64,000 nucleotides of DNA. Origin: Flavihumibacter rivuli. Its GTDB lineage: Bacteria > Bacteroidota > Bacteroidia > Chitinophagales > Chitinophagaceae. The DNA lies in NCBI RefSeq assembly GCF_018595685.2, contig NZ_CP092334.1, positions 3,190,001-3,254,000 on the forward strand, given 5' to 3'. Each line of letters starts with the position of its first letter. Position 1 is the stretch's first letter. Shown piece by piece: positions 26,770-35,312 of the stretch. The notes beneath the pieces were generated by a model that was given only the letters and a program-made list of their open reading frames with translations, did not search any database and was not told where the DNA came from. The position numbers were made by a program, and so were the translations under genes.

Positions 26770-26801
26770 CCATCTGCTGCTAGTAAAGGAGTAATTAAAG
26801 C

Positions 26802-27482
26802 CTAGACCATGACGATACCATTCTTGATAGCGAAAAGGGCCAGACCCATCCTGGTGGAGATACCCAGTTTCTCAAAAAGCGAATCGCGATAGCTATCCAC
26901 TGTCCGGGGGGAAACATTCAATTCCTCCGCGATCTCCCTGTAGGTCTTATCGGTACACACCAGGCGAAGGAAATTGAGTTCCCTCTCTGAAAGGCTGGAG
27001 ACCTTTACCGCCTGCTTGAAGAAATCAGGCTCCTCTGCATTCTCTTCGTCCATTTCCTGCGAAACGATGGGCTGCCTCAGGTTCATCCTGCGGTTAAAGG
27101 TTTCGTTCAGGCAGAAGCCCGTCCTTCTTAATTGGTTCAGTGATTTTTGGAATTCCTTGGGATCGGTATCCTTACGAAGGTAGCCCCTGGCTCCCAGGTT
27201 AAGCATCCGGATAATCGCCAGGTCTGCATCCAGCATGCTCAGTACCACCACCTTGGTACGTGAAAGGTTTTGCCTGATCCATGCGGCAGTTTCATAGCCG
27301 TTCATTACCGGCATGTTGATATCAAGCAGGATGAGATCGGGGGCCGGGTGGAAGCTCAATTGTTCAATAAGCTCCTTTCCGTTGCCGGCCTCAAAAATTA
27401 CTTTGAAGCCTTCAAACGAATTAACCATGTAGGCCAAACCACTTCTCAACAATTTGTGGTCGTCCACCATGGCTACTGTCAT
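26802..27482 (-). CDS. NarL/LuxR family response regulator
   Basis: 226 residues. The receiver domain has the acidic pair Asp7-Asp8, phosphoacceptor Asp54 in LLDINMPVMNG, a conserved Ser/Thr position in VVVLSML and Lys in YLRKD. The LuxR-type HTH lies in the last 65 residues (LSERELNFLRLVCTDKTYREIAEELNVSPRTVDSYRDSL). No sensor kinase is adjacent, so it is an orphan here. ATG 27482 begins the receiver's first strand; longer in-frame forms add a non-homologous extension. Its target genes cannot be read from the window. Confidence 0.9.
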   Translation of the reverse strand: MTVAMVDDHKLLRSGLAYMVNSFEGFKVIFEAGNGKELIEQLSFHPAPDLILLDINMPVMNGYETAAWIRQNLSRTKVVVLSMLDADLAIIRMLNLGARGYLRKDTDPKEFQKSLNQLRRTGFCLNETFNRRMNLRQPIVSQEMDEENAEEPDFFKQAVKVSSLSERELNFLRLVCTDKTYREIAEELNVSPRTVDSYRDSLFEKLGISTRMGLALFAIKNGIVMV

Positions 27483-27736
27483 GGTATTTTTATCAGAAGC
27501 TTTCACCAACTGCAATTTGGCTGGAAAATCCAAATTAACGCTACCCACTTTGTGGAATTTTTTTCTGAATAGGTGATACAAAAAGGTAAATATCAAATAA
27601 TTGCAAGTATTTATAATAGGCATCGGAGGTGGGATATATGGTCAAATGTTTAATAAATCATTTTTCGAATTGATGAAGGTCATGGTATGAGCTAGGGTGA
27701 CAGGATAATTTTAAGCATCACCCTAAACCTTGCACA

Positions 27737-28393
27737 ATGAAACAAAGTCATGTACTGTTTGCCATGCTGATTGGCCTCTTTTTATTGGTCGGTTGTTCGG
27801 TTGGTAGGAAAATGAGTTTTGAAGAGAAGAAAGTGGCTCCCGACTATGCCTCAGCCAAGTCGATGCTGGTCAGTTTCCAGGACCAGAGACCCGATGTCCT
27901 GAGTGGAAAGGAAAAGCCCAGTTTCTGTGGGCATATGAAGTCAACGGGACAGATCGAATACAATATGCAAACAGAGTCGGGTAAGCCCCTGGCGGAGGAG
28001 TTTACCAATGCCGTAAGTAAGGGCTTGACGGAAAAGCAGCTCAACAATAGTCCGCTGGTAGTCACGCACCTCACCAGTTTTGATTCGATAAGGCAGGCTT
28101 TTACCTCATCAGGAAAGGAAAGGTTGGTTTTCTTTACCATCAGGAAATGGGAAGCGGAAGAAACGCCCACCTTTACCACCATCAAGTATGAAGTGTTGTA
28201 CGACCTCAAGCTGGATATCTATGACCAGTCCGGCCAATTACTGGCTTCGGAAACCACCCAGGATATTTTTGTGGACAAGAAGGGTGTGGCCGGAAGTGTG
28301 AAGGTACTGCAACAGTTGGCAGATGAGATCTTCCAAACGCAGGTAAAGGCGTTATTCAACAGGGAAAAGATCAGGGCCAGCCTCCTGCAATGA
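27737..28393 (+). CDS. Lipoprotein of unknown function
   Basis: 218 residues with a lipoprotein signal peptide; the lipobox LVGC puts the lipidated Cys near residue 20. The mature part is mixed alpha/beta (KSMLVSFQDQRPDVLSG, YEVLYDLKLDIYDQSGQLLASETT), a pattern seen in periplasmic or outer-membrane lipoproteins of the YajG/LptE-like kind, but I cannot assign a family. It stands alone between the divergent response regulator and the M20 gene. No promoter match was found. Confidence 0.8.
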   Translation: MKQSHVLFAMLIGLFLLVGCSVGRKMSFEEKKVAPDYASAKSMLVSFQDQRPDVLSGKEKPSFCGHMKSTGQIEYNMQTESGKPLAEEFTNAVSKGLTEKQLNNSPLVVTHLTSFDSIRQAFTSSGKERLVFFTIRKWEAEETPTFTTIKYEVLYDLKLDIYDQSGQLLASETTQDIFVDKKGVAGSVKVLQQLADEIFQTQVKALFNREKIRASLLQ

Positions 28394-28457
28394 TAAATAA
28401 AGGAGGGTACGGGAATTCCAGTTGTTTAAACTAAATTGGAATACCTAACTAACAATT

Positions 28458-29876
28458 ATGAGAGTCCCATCGATCCTTGGTCTGCTCTGCCTGACCCAAA
28501 TCTCCATTGCCCAAATGAGCGGCAATAAATCAAATGTCCTGTCTTCTGTTGACAAGCACCAAAAGGAATTGATCCAGTTAAGTGACCAGGTGTGGTCCTT
28601 TGCCGAACTGGCGATGAAAGAAACGAATTCGGCCAAAGTGTTGGCAGATTATGCAGAGAAGCAGGGCTTCAGGGTGAAGCGGGGAGTTGCAGCAATTCCA
28701 ACGGCCTTTGTGGCAGAGTATGGTTCAGGCAGGCCGATCATTGGCATATTGGGTGAATTTGATGCATTGCCCGGCCTTTCCCAGAAGACGGAGCCGGTGA
28801 GGGCAGAATTGCAACCCGGGGGTAACGGTCATGGTTGTGGGCACAATATGTTTGGGGCCGGCAGCCTCGGTGCAGCTGTAGCCGTAAAGGAATTGATCGC
28901 CTCGGGTAAGCTCAAGGGGACTATCCGGTTTTATGGGACCCCGGCCGAAGAAGACCGTGCCGGCAAGGTATATATGGCAAGGGAAGGTCTTTTCAGCGAC
29001 CTGGATGTTTGCCTCGACTGGCATCCGGATGCTGAGATCAGGGCAAATATGCAGAGTTCCCAGGCGGTTATTGACCATGAAATCATCTTTAAAGGGAAGA
29101 GTGCCCATGCTGCCTTTGACCCATGGAATGGCAGAAGTGCGCTTGATGCCGCGCAGTTATTCACCGATGGCATCAACTACCTCCGTGAGCATGTAAGGCC
29201 CAGTGTGCGCATGCACTATGTTTTCAAGGATGCCGGCAAGGTTCCCAATGTTATACCCGAGTCTGCAAGTGTTTGGTTATGGATCAGGGACAGCAAGCGT
29301 TCTGGGGTGAAGGCAGTGGAAGAACGCATGAGGGATATTGCCAAGGGCGCGGCACTTATGGCCGGTGTAGACTATGAGATCAAATTGAACAGTGGCCTGT
29401 ATGAGCTCCTGGTCAATGAAGCGGGTGCAACTGCATTACAAAAGAACCTTGAGCTGCTGGGTGGTATCAGTTACACACCGGAAGAGTTGGCTTTTGCCGA
29501 GAAGATCATGAAGGAATATGGTGCACCTTACAAAGGCATGGATGCAAAGGTGAAACCTTTGGAGAAGACCAACCCCGATCCTGCAGGAGGTTCTACTGAT
29601 GTGGGTGATGTCAGTTATATTGTTCCGGAGATCACCCTGATGGCCCCAACCGCGCCTGCTGAAGCACCTTGGCATTCCTGGGTAGTTGTGGCATGCGGAG
29701 GCATGAGCATTGGCCATAAAGGCATGTTATATGCTGCAAAGGCACTGGGCCTGACTATGGTTGACCTGTTTGAAAATGAAAAGCTGAGGACCGATATCCG
29801 GAAAGAATTTGAAGCCAGGAAAGGGAATGAGGTTTGGAAGGCGCAATTGCCGGATGGCCCGCCCAACCTGGACTAG
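28458..29876 (+). CDS. Secreted M20 family amidohydrolase (AbgB-like)
   Basis: 472 residues with a short signal peptide (cleavage near ISIAQ). M20D features: ILGEFDALPG near residue 97, HGCGHNMFGAG near 125, GTPAEED near 160 (catalytic Glu, metal Glu), and His in LDWHPD near 180, plus dimerisation-domain HAAFDPWNGRSAL. This resembles AbgB, the subunit that hydrolyses p-aminobenzoyl-glutamate, and related indole-3-acetyl-amide hydrolases. Probably periplasmic. It converges on a small gene with a 4-nt stop-codon overlap at 29873-29876. Confidence 0.9.
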   Translation: MRVPSILGLLCLTQISIAQMSGNKSNVLSSVDKHQKELIQLSDQVWSFAELAMKETNSAKVLADYAEKQGFRVKRGVAAIPTAFVAEYGSGRPIIGILGEFDALPGLSQKTEPVRAELQPGGNGHGCGHNMFGAGSLGAAVAVKELIASGKLKGTIRFYGTPAEEDRAGKVYMAREGLFSDLDVCLDWHPDAEIRANMQSSQAVIDHEIIFKGKSAHAAFDPWNGRSALDAAQLFTDGINYLREHVRPSVRMHYVFKDAGKVPNVIPESASVWLWIRDSKRSGVKAVEERMRDIAKGAALMAGVDYEIKLNSGLYELLVNEAGATALQKNLELLGGISYTPEELAFAEKIMKEYGAPYKGMDAKVKPLEKTNPDPAGGSTDVGDVSYIVPEITLMAPTAPAEAPWHSWVVVACGGMSIGHKGMLYAAKALGLTMVDLFENEKLRTDIRKEFEARKGNEVWKAQLPDGPPNLD

Positions 29877-30202
29877 AAGTTCACACCTTTAATGCTGACA
29901 ATTGGTTCAATTTTTTTCTCTGAATCGGAGGTGGTGCAGGCAACAGTAAACAACTTGGCAATTGTTTGGCCATTGGCCAGTTTTTCGATTCCTATATAGG
30001 CGTGGATCCCCTGGTGCGGCCTTCCGTCCAGGCCCAACAGTTCGTTCAGTTCCTCCCCGGGCAATATTACTGCAATGGTATTATTGGTCTCAGGAATGGA
30101 TAACCTTTCAATAACCTCGCGCGATGAAGGGCTGGGGGAAATATTGCTTAATTGTTCAGTTGGGTTCACCAGGACTTTCTTTACAACAAGGTATAAAGAC
30201 AC
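29873..30202 (-). CDS. Small hypothetical protein, unrecognised
   Basis: 109 residues, no signal peptide or membrane segment. It looks mostly beta with one helix, and has no motif that I recognise. The last stretch (TIAKLFTVACTTSDSEKKIEPIVSIKGVNF) could be a beta hairpin. It is convergent with the M20 gene and overlaps its stop codon by 4 nt. The coding frame has the composition of neighbouring genes, but without homology evidence it could be a chance frame. Confidence 0.5.
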   Translation of the reverse strand: MSLYLVVKKVLVNPTEQLSNISPSPSSREVIERLSIPETNNTIAVILPGEELNELLGLDGRPHQGIHAYIGIEKLANGQTIAKLFTVACTTSDSEKKIEPIVSIKGVNF

Positions 30203-30437
30203 AGCAGGACAATAGAAGGTGTTTTACCAGTGGGAAAGGGGTGTTTTTCCCGTGAAGCCGGGCTAAAAATTGAATAGGCCACAGGATGCCAGGTGGCAGG
30301 CAACGGTTTTCACTTATACGATCCTGTTATATTGTTTAGGACAAATTTGGGCAGTAGCTTACACAAAGCGGGATACAATAATATTTCACCATTTACCCTG
30401 AAAAATCGGTAGATTAGTTGTCCTGAAAAATACTGTT

Positions 30438-30902
30438 ATGGCATCCATTACACTGACCATTAACAACAAGTCCCACACCATTGATGCAGATCCGCAAATG
30501 CCCTTACTCTGGGCCATCAGGGACTTTATAGGATTGAAGGGAACAAAGTTCGGTTGCGGTATTGCCCAGTGCGGGGCATGTACGGTATTGCTGGAAGGCA
30601 ATCCGATCCGCTCCTGCAGTACTCCTGTCACAGCGGCTTCCGGTAAGAAAATTACCACCATCGAAGGGTTGTCGGAAAATATTGATCATCCCGTTCAGCA
30701 GGCATGGATCGAATTGCAAGTGCCGCAATGCGGTTATTGCCAGTCGGGCCAGATCATGTCGGCGGTTGCATTATTGAAGCGCAACCCCAATCCCACCGAT
30801 GCACAGATCGATGCGGCAATGCAGGGTAACCTTTGCCGATGCGGTACTTATCCACGCATTCGCAGTGCCATTCACCGCGCTGCCGAACTCATGAAGAAAT
30901 AA
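30438..30902 (+). CDS. iorA: Isoquinoline 1-oxidoreductase-type [2Fe-2S] subunit
   Basis: 154 residues. Two [2Fe-2S] centres are visible: a plant-type ferredoxin set Cys40, Cys45, Cys48, Cys60 (CGIAQCGAC then SC), and a second set Cys98, Cys101, Cys133, Cys135 (CGYC then CRC). This is the small electron-transfer subunit of a molybdenum hydroxylase of the xanthine oxidase family. It is followed 25 nt later by the molybdopterin subunit. The 235-nt gap upstream (30203-30437) holds no clear promoter. Confidence 0.92.
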   Translation: MASITLTINNKSHTIDADPQMPLLWAIRDFIGLKGTKFGCGIAQCGACTVLLEGNPIRSCSTPVTAASGKKITTIEGLSENIDHPVQQAWIELQVPQCGYCQSGQIMSAVALLKRNPNPTDAQIDAAMQGNLCRCGTYPRIRSAIHRAAELMKK

Positions 30903-30927
30903 TTCACCTCCATTCAACTATTGAACA

Positions 30928-33096
30928 ATGGAAAAACAGTCTTCTAATCTTAGTCGCCGTAATTTCCTGAGGATGACCGGCCTAACTGGTACCGGATTCA
31001 TCCTGGGCCTCTCTTACGTGAAGGGGAATATTGCCGATGCGGTTGTGTTGATGAATGATGCAACAGAGACCTACGAGCTTTCCCCATATATCATCATCGA
31101 GAAAGGTGGTGGCATCACCATATTCAATACGAAACCGGAAATGGGCCAGGGTACGTTCCAGTCCATCCCTTCCCTGATCGCAGAGGAGCTGGAAGTTTCC
31201 CTCGACCAGGTGACGATCAAACAATCAGGAGGGGAAAGGTCACTCGGGCCGGACCAGTTTTCTGGCGGTAGTTTTTCAGTAAGGTCCAGTTATGACAAAT
31301 TAAGGAAGGTGGGAGCATCGGCAAGGGAAATGCTGGTGACGGCGGCAGCAAAGACCTGGAATGTTCCGGTGGAAGAATGTTATGCAGAACAGGGAAAAGT
31401 TTACCATCGCCCATCAGGGAAAAGCCTTGCCTACAATGAACTGGCCGAGGCAGCTTCCAAGCTTGAAATTCCCAAGGAGCCGAAATTGAAGGACCCCAGG
31501 GACTTTAAAATATTGGGTAAGAAAACGATGCGCCCTGATGTGCCGCTGAAATCATCAGGACGTGCAGTATTTGGTATTGATATTGAAGTGCCGGGTATGG
31601 TATATGCATCAGTTGAGCGTTGTCCCGTATTTGGGGGCAAGCTGGTCAACTTTGATGATAGCGCCGCCCGGAAGGTCAAGGGTGTAACAGATGTGGTTAC
31701 CTGCGAAAGGATCATTGGTAAATACCGTTATACCGGAGTGGCAGTTATTGCCGATAATTATTGGGCTGCCTTACAGGGCAGGAAGGCATTGAAGGTGAAC
31801 TGGGATTTCCAGGGTTATGATAGTTTCAATACCAAGGCCTATGAGCAACAGTTGCGGGAGCTGGCCAAGACAGAGGGTGTGGAAGACCATAAAGTTGGGG
31901 ATTTTGACAAGGCTTTCGCCGATGCTGCTAAAAAACTGGAGGCGTTCTATGAAACACCCATGGTGTCGCACTCTCCCATTGAACCCATGAACTGTGTAGC
32001 CCATTGGAAGGAAGGGAACCAATTGGAGATTTGGACATCCACCCAGGTGCCCAGCGGCATCAAGCGCGACTTTGCCAAGGAGTACAACATAACCGATGAG
32101 CAGCTGAAGGTGAATGTAACCTTCAATGGCGGCGGTTTTGGCCGGAGGTTATATCCCGACTATGTACATGAGGCCGTTCAGGTATCGAAGAAGATCGGGA
32201 AGCCGGTCAAAGTGATCTGGACAAGGGAAGATGACACCCAGCAAGGACCATTCAGGCCTATGACCTTTTCTGCCATGAAGGGTGCCATAGGTGCTGACGG
32301 CAAGGCACTGGCCTTCCAGCACAAAGTGATCTCGCCATCCATAGACGCATCAAGGGATCCCAAGTACGACAAGACCAAATCGGACAGGGGTATGACAGAA
32401 GGGATCAGCGAACAACAGTATGAGATCCCCAATATCAGGAACCTCTATGTTTATGCCGACCTGCATATTCCCATAGCGGCATGGCGTGCCGTGACCAGTA
32501 CCACGCTAGCCTTTTCACATGAATGCTTCATTGATGAGATGGCTGTTGCGGCAGGTAAAGACCCGATGGTATTCAGGATGGAAATGCTGACCAAGGACTC
32601 GGATACCAAGAAGGTATTGGAGAAGCTAAGGGCAGTGTCCAATTGGGATAAGCCATTGCCCAAAGGATGGGGAAGGGGCGTAGCCCAATGGGAGTTCTTT
32701 GCAGGGCTTTGTGGCCAGGTAGTGGAAGTGTCGAAGCAAGGCGATGGTGTGAAGATCGAGAAAGTATATGCGGTCATTGACCTGGGCACCATAGTCAACC
32801 CTGATACCATAGAAGGCCAGGTACAGGGGGCTGTGATCATGGGACTTTCAGCAGCCATCAAGAACGGTATCAGTTTTGACAGGGGAAGGACGGTTCAATC
32901 CAACTTCCATAATAACCCGGTGGTAAGGATGAGCGAGACCCCACCAATAGAGGTACATTATATAGCTGATGGGGGGAAGATCAAAGGGGTTGGTGAACCC
33001 GGTTTGCCACCTTTGGCGCCTGCACTTTGCAATGCCATCTTTGCAGCAACAGGCAAACGTATACGCAGATTACCGTTTGATATCAATAAGGTTTAA
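30928..33096 (+). CDS. iorB: Molybdopterin-binding subunit of a molybdenum hydroxylase, Tat-exported
   Basis: 722 residues with a twin-arginine signal at the N-terminus ([10 protein letters not shown], Arg10-Arg11) followed by a hydrophobic segment. The body matches the xanthine dehydrogenase/aldehyde oxidase molybdenum domain of the IorB type; the catalytic Glu lies in [12 protein letters not shown] near residue 690. It probably oxidises an N-heterocycle or aldehyde in the periplasm with IorA. No maturation (XdhC-like) or cytochrome partner is adjacent. No terminator with T-run follows; a perfect hairpin lies 70 nt past the stop. Confidence 0.91.
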   Translation: MEKQSSNLSRRNFLRMTGLTGTGFILGLSYVKGNIADAVVLMNDATETYELSPYIIIEKGGGITIFNTKPEMGQGTFQSIPSLIAEELEVSLDQVTIKQSGGERSLGPDQFSGGSFSVRSSYDKLRKVGASAREMLVTAAAKTWNVPVEECYAEQGKVYHRPSGKSLAYNELAEAASKLEIPKEPKLKDPRDFKILGKKTMRPDVPLKSSGRAVFGIDIEVPGMVYASVERCPVFGGKLVNFDDSAARKVKGVTDVVTCERIIGKYRYTGVAVIADNYWAALQGRKALKVNWDFQGYDSFNTKAYEQQLRELAKTEGVEDHKVGDFDKAFADAAKKLEAFYETPMVSHSPIEPMNCVAHWKEGNQLEIWTSTQVPSGIKRDFAKEYNITDEQLKVNVTFNGGGFGRRLYPDYVHEAVQVSKKIGKPVKVIWTREDDTQQGPFRPMTFSAMKGAIGADGKALAFQHKVISPSIDASRDPKYDKTKSDRGMTEGISEQQYEIPNIRNLYVYADLHIPIAAWRAVTSTTLAFSHECFIDEMAVAAGKDPMVFRMEMLTKDSDTKKVLEKLRAVSNWDKPLPKGWGRGVAQWEFFAGLCGQVVEVSKQGDGVKIEKVYAVIDLGTIVNPDTIEGQVQGAVIMGLSAAIKNGISFDRGRTVQSNFHNNPVVRMSETPPIEVHYIADGGKIKGVGEPGLPPLAPALCNAIFAATGKRIRRLPFDINKV

Positions 33097-33166
33097 GAGG
33101 GTGTGCTATTCCAGGCATGTTATAAATCATACTTTTAAATCCTGACATGAAGCAAGGCTGTAGTGG

Positions 33167-33197
33167 CGGAATCCAAAGTTCAACACTTTGGATTCCG
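33167..33197. repeat. Perfect 13-bp inverted repeat hairpin
   Basis: CGGAATCCAAAGT (33167-33179), loop TCAAC, ACTTTGGATTCCG (33185-33197). It is an unbroken 31-nt hairpin between iorB and the CPBP gene. No T-run follows, so it is not a canonical terminator; an operator or mRNA-end structure is possible. Confidence 0.6.
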
Positions 33198-33243
33198 TAT
33201 TGCTATGACAATTGTTACTACCTAAATATAAAGTTGTCAGCAC

Positions 33244-33933
33244 ATGTCATCATCCCTCGCACTTAGCAAACCAACCAAGCCCCTACTCCAGTTGGCGATC
33301 ATCGCAATAGTTATCTATTTGCCACAGTTCCTGCCCCCCGGCATGTGGTTATCAATTGGTTCACTGGTAATATGCACACTTGCCGTATTCTTTTTTGCCT
33401 GGAATGATGAAAAGAGTTTGAAAAGGACGGGGGTAATCAATGCGGGCTCGTTTTTATCCACCCTCTTGCTGGGGATCCTGTATGGGGTGATTTTTTGGGT
33501 GCTAATTGACTGGGTATTTACACCATTTATTGAAAAACTGACCGGTCAGGTTACTGACCTAACCAGGTTTGATAAGCTCAGGGGAGATACAAAGGTTTTT
33601 GCAAGAATGATGTTGTCGATTTGGATTACAGCTGCATTCTGCGAGGAAGTGGTTTTCAGGGGGTTCATACTGGAAAGGATCAAAGTGCTAACAGGAAAAA
33701 ATTGGTTGGCCATTTTGTTATCAGCTGTAGCATTTGCCCTGATCCATCTTTATCAGGGACCTAGCGGGATCACGATTACTTTTTTGGCAGGAATCCTCTT
33801 TGGCTGGTTGTTTATAAGGACCGGATACAACTTATGGGTATGTATCATAGCCCATGGGTTGGTTGATAGTTTATTCTTGTTCCTCGTATACAGTAACCTT
33901 GACCTGAAACTGAAAGCACTGCTAGGCTGGTAA
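33244..33933 (+). CDS. CPBP family intramembrane metalloprotease
   Basis: 229 residues with about six to seven hydrophobic segments. The CPBP/CAAX-protease signature is present: EEVVFRGF (EExxxR) near residue 139, then a His in ALIHLYQG near 175 and HGLVDSLF near 209. The family cleaves substrates inside the membrane; in bacteria it is often tied to bacteriocin maturation or self-immunity, but no such genes are nearby. It begins 46 nt after the hairpin and is convergent with the MFS gene. Confidence 0.88.
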   Translation: MSSSLALSKPTKPLLQLAIIAIVIYLPQFLPPGMWLSIGSLVICTLAVFFFAWNDEKSLKRTGVINAGSFLSTLLLGILYGVIFWVLIDWVFTPFIEKLTGQVTDLTRFDKLRGDTKVFARMMLSIWITAAFCEEVVFRGFILERIKVLTGKNWLAILLSAVAFALIHLYQGPSGITITFLAGILFGWLFIRTGYNLWVCIIAHGLVDSLFLFLVYSNLDLKLKALLGW

Positions 33934-33948
33934 AGTTATATCTCTTCT

Positions 33949-35172
33949 TTAAGGGGTCTCGACGAAATCAAGGTCTTTACCAAAGGTCTCTTCTGTTTTC
34001 CATGCTGCAATAACGGCAATACCCATCAGGATCACGCCGGTTACCCATGCACCGGTAACATAGGACCCAGTGATCTCCCTCATTCCTTTGAAGAGCAGGA
34101 TGATCAGGGGTAATGCCCCACGAACCATATTGGGGATGCTGATGGCGGCTGTGGCCCTGAGGTTGGTGCCGAATTGTTCTGCACTCATGGTGATGTATAC
34201 TACCGTAAATCCTGTTCCATAACCAAGTCCGGCGCAGATCCAATAGAACCGTTCAGCTGTTCCGCCATCCTGGTTGAAGTAGAGTATAATAAAAAGGGCA
34301 GTGATCGCATAGAAAATGAACAATGCTTTCTTCCGGCTTTTCAGGTAGTTGCTGAGTAACCCAACGGTAAGGTCGCCAAAAGCAATGGCCATGTATTGGT
34401 ACATGATGGCCTTACCAGGATCAATTCCTTCGATGCCGAACTCCCTCGCAAACTGGTCAGAGAATGTAACCAGCACGCCAATGATATACCAGGCGGGGAT
34501 GCCAATGAGGATGCAGCGCATGTACCTGCTGAATCTTTCCCGGTTATTGAAGAACATCAGGAAATCACCCCGTGATAAGGATGATTCTTTGACCTTGTTG
34601 TATAATCCACTTTCGGCTACAGATATCCGTAAGAGCAATAAAAGGATGCCCAGGCCTCCGCCGATATAGTAACAGGTTCTCCAGTGGAACCATTCCTTCA
34701 TGAAGAAGGCCGTAACGGCACCCAGGATACCGAAGCTGGCCACCATGGCAGAAGCTATCCCCCTTTTCTCTTTGGGAAGAAGCTCGTTAACAAGAGTTAT
34801 CCCTGCCCCCAGCTCGCCGGCCAGGCCAACCCCGGCAATAAACCGGAGGATGATATATTGGGGAATTGTGGTGACCATACCGTTGAGGATATTCGCCACC
34901 GAATACAATAGGATGGAGCCAAACAATACACTTAACCTTCCCTTCTTGTCGCCCAACATTCCCCATAGAATACCGCCCACCAGTAGCCCGATCATCTGGA
35001 TACTGATGATGAATTCGCCTTGCGTCAATACTTCCTCGGGACCTAATCCCAGGTCGGTAAGACTTGGCTTGCGGATGATCCCAAAAAGGAGGAGATCATA
35101 CACATCCACAAAGAATCCCAGGGCACTAACGATAACGGATAGGTGAAATATGGAGGGTTGCTTGGTGGTCAT
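33949..35172 (-). CDS. MFS transporter (sugar/carboxylate type)
   Basis: 407 residues with about twelve membrane helices. The cytoplasmic loop motif between helices 2 and 3 appears as GGILWGMLGDKKGRLSVLFGS. The helix 4 region, FIAGVGLAGELGAGITLVNELLPKEKRGIASAM, is a strong MFS signature of the proline/sugar/carboxylate porters. ATG 35172 was preferred over an in-frame TTG two codons upstream. TATATTTG (35183-35176, minus strand) is a perfect -7 box just 4 nt from the ATG, so the mRNA is probably leaderless. Substrate unknown. Confidence 0.9.
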   Translation of the reverse strand: MTTKQPSIFHLSVIVSALGFFVDVYDLLLFGIIRKPSLTDLGLGPEEVLTQGEFIISIQMIGLLVGGILWGMLGDKKGRLSVLFGSILLYSVANILNGMVTTIPQYIILRFIAGVGLAGELGAGITLVNELLPKEKRGIASAMVASFGILGAVTAFFMKEWFHWRTCYYIGGGLGILLLLLRISVAESGLYNKVKESSLSRGDFLMFFNNRERFSRYMRCILIGIPAWYIIGVLVTFSDQFAREFGIEGIDPGKAIMYQYMAIAFGDLTVGLLSNYLKSRKKALFIFYAITALFIILYFNQDGGTAERFYWICAGLGYGTGFTVVYITMSAEQFGTNLRATAAISIPNMVRGALPLIILLFKGMREITGSYVTGAWVTGVILMGIAVIAAWKTEETFGKDLDFVETP

Positions 35173-35221
35173 TCCCAAATATAGGTACTATTGGAAACTG
35201 TGTCGGGACAGGCAGGGGCAT

Positions 35222-35251
35222 AAAAAGGCCCCGGGTATAAGACCAGGGGCC
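35222..35251 (-). terminator. Probable Rho-independent terminator after the PspC gene
   Basis: GGCCCC (35227-35232) pairs with GGGGCC (35246-35251); the AAAAA to the left becomes a U-run on the minus strand. It lies about 60 nt past the PspC gene stop. Confidence 0.7.
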
Positions 35252-35312
35252 GTTCCAACTTCAACCCCGCCAGGGTTCACTATAGAAAACCGGCGGCCGG
35301 GTTGGTGATATC

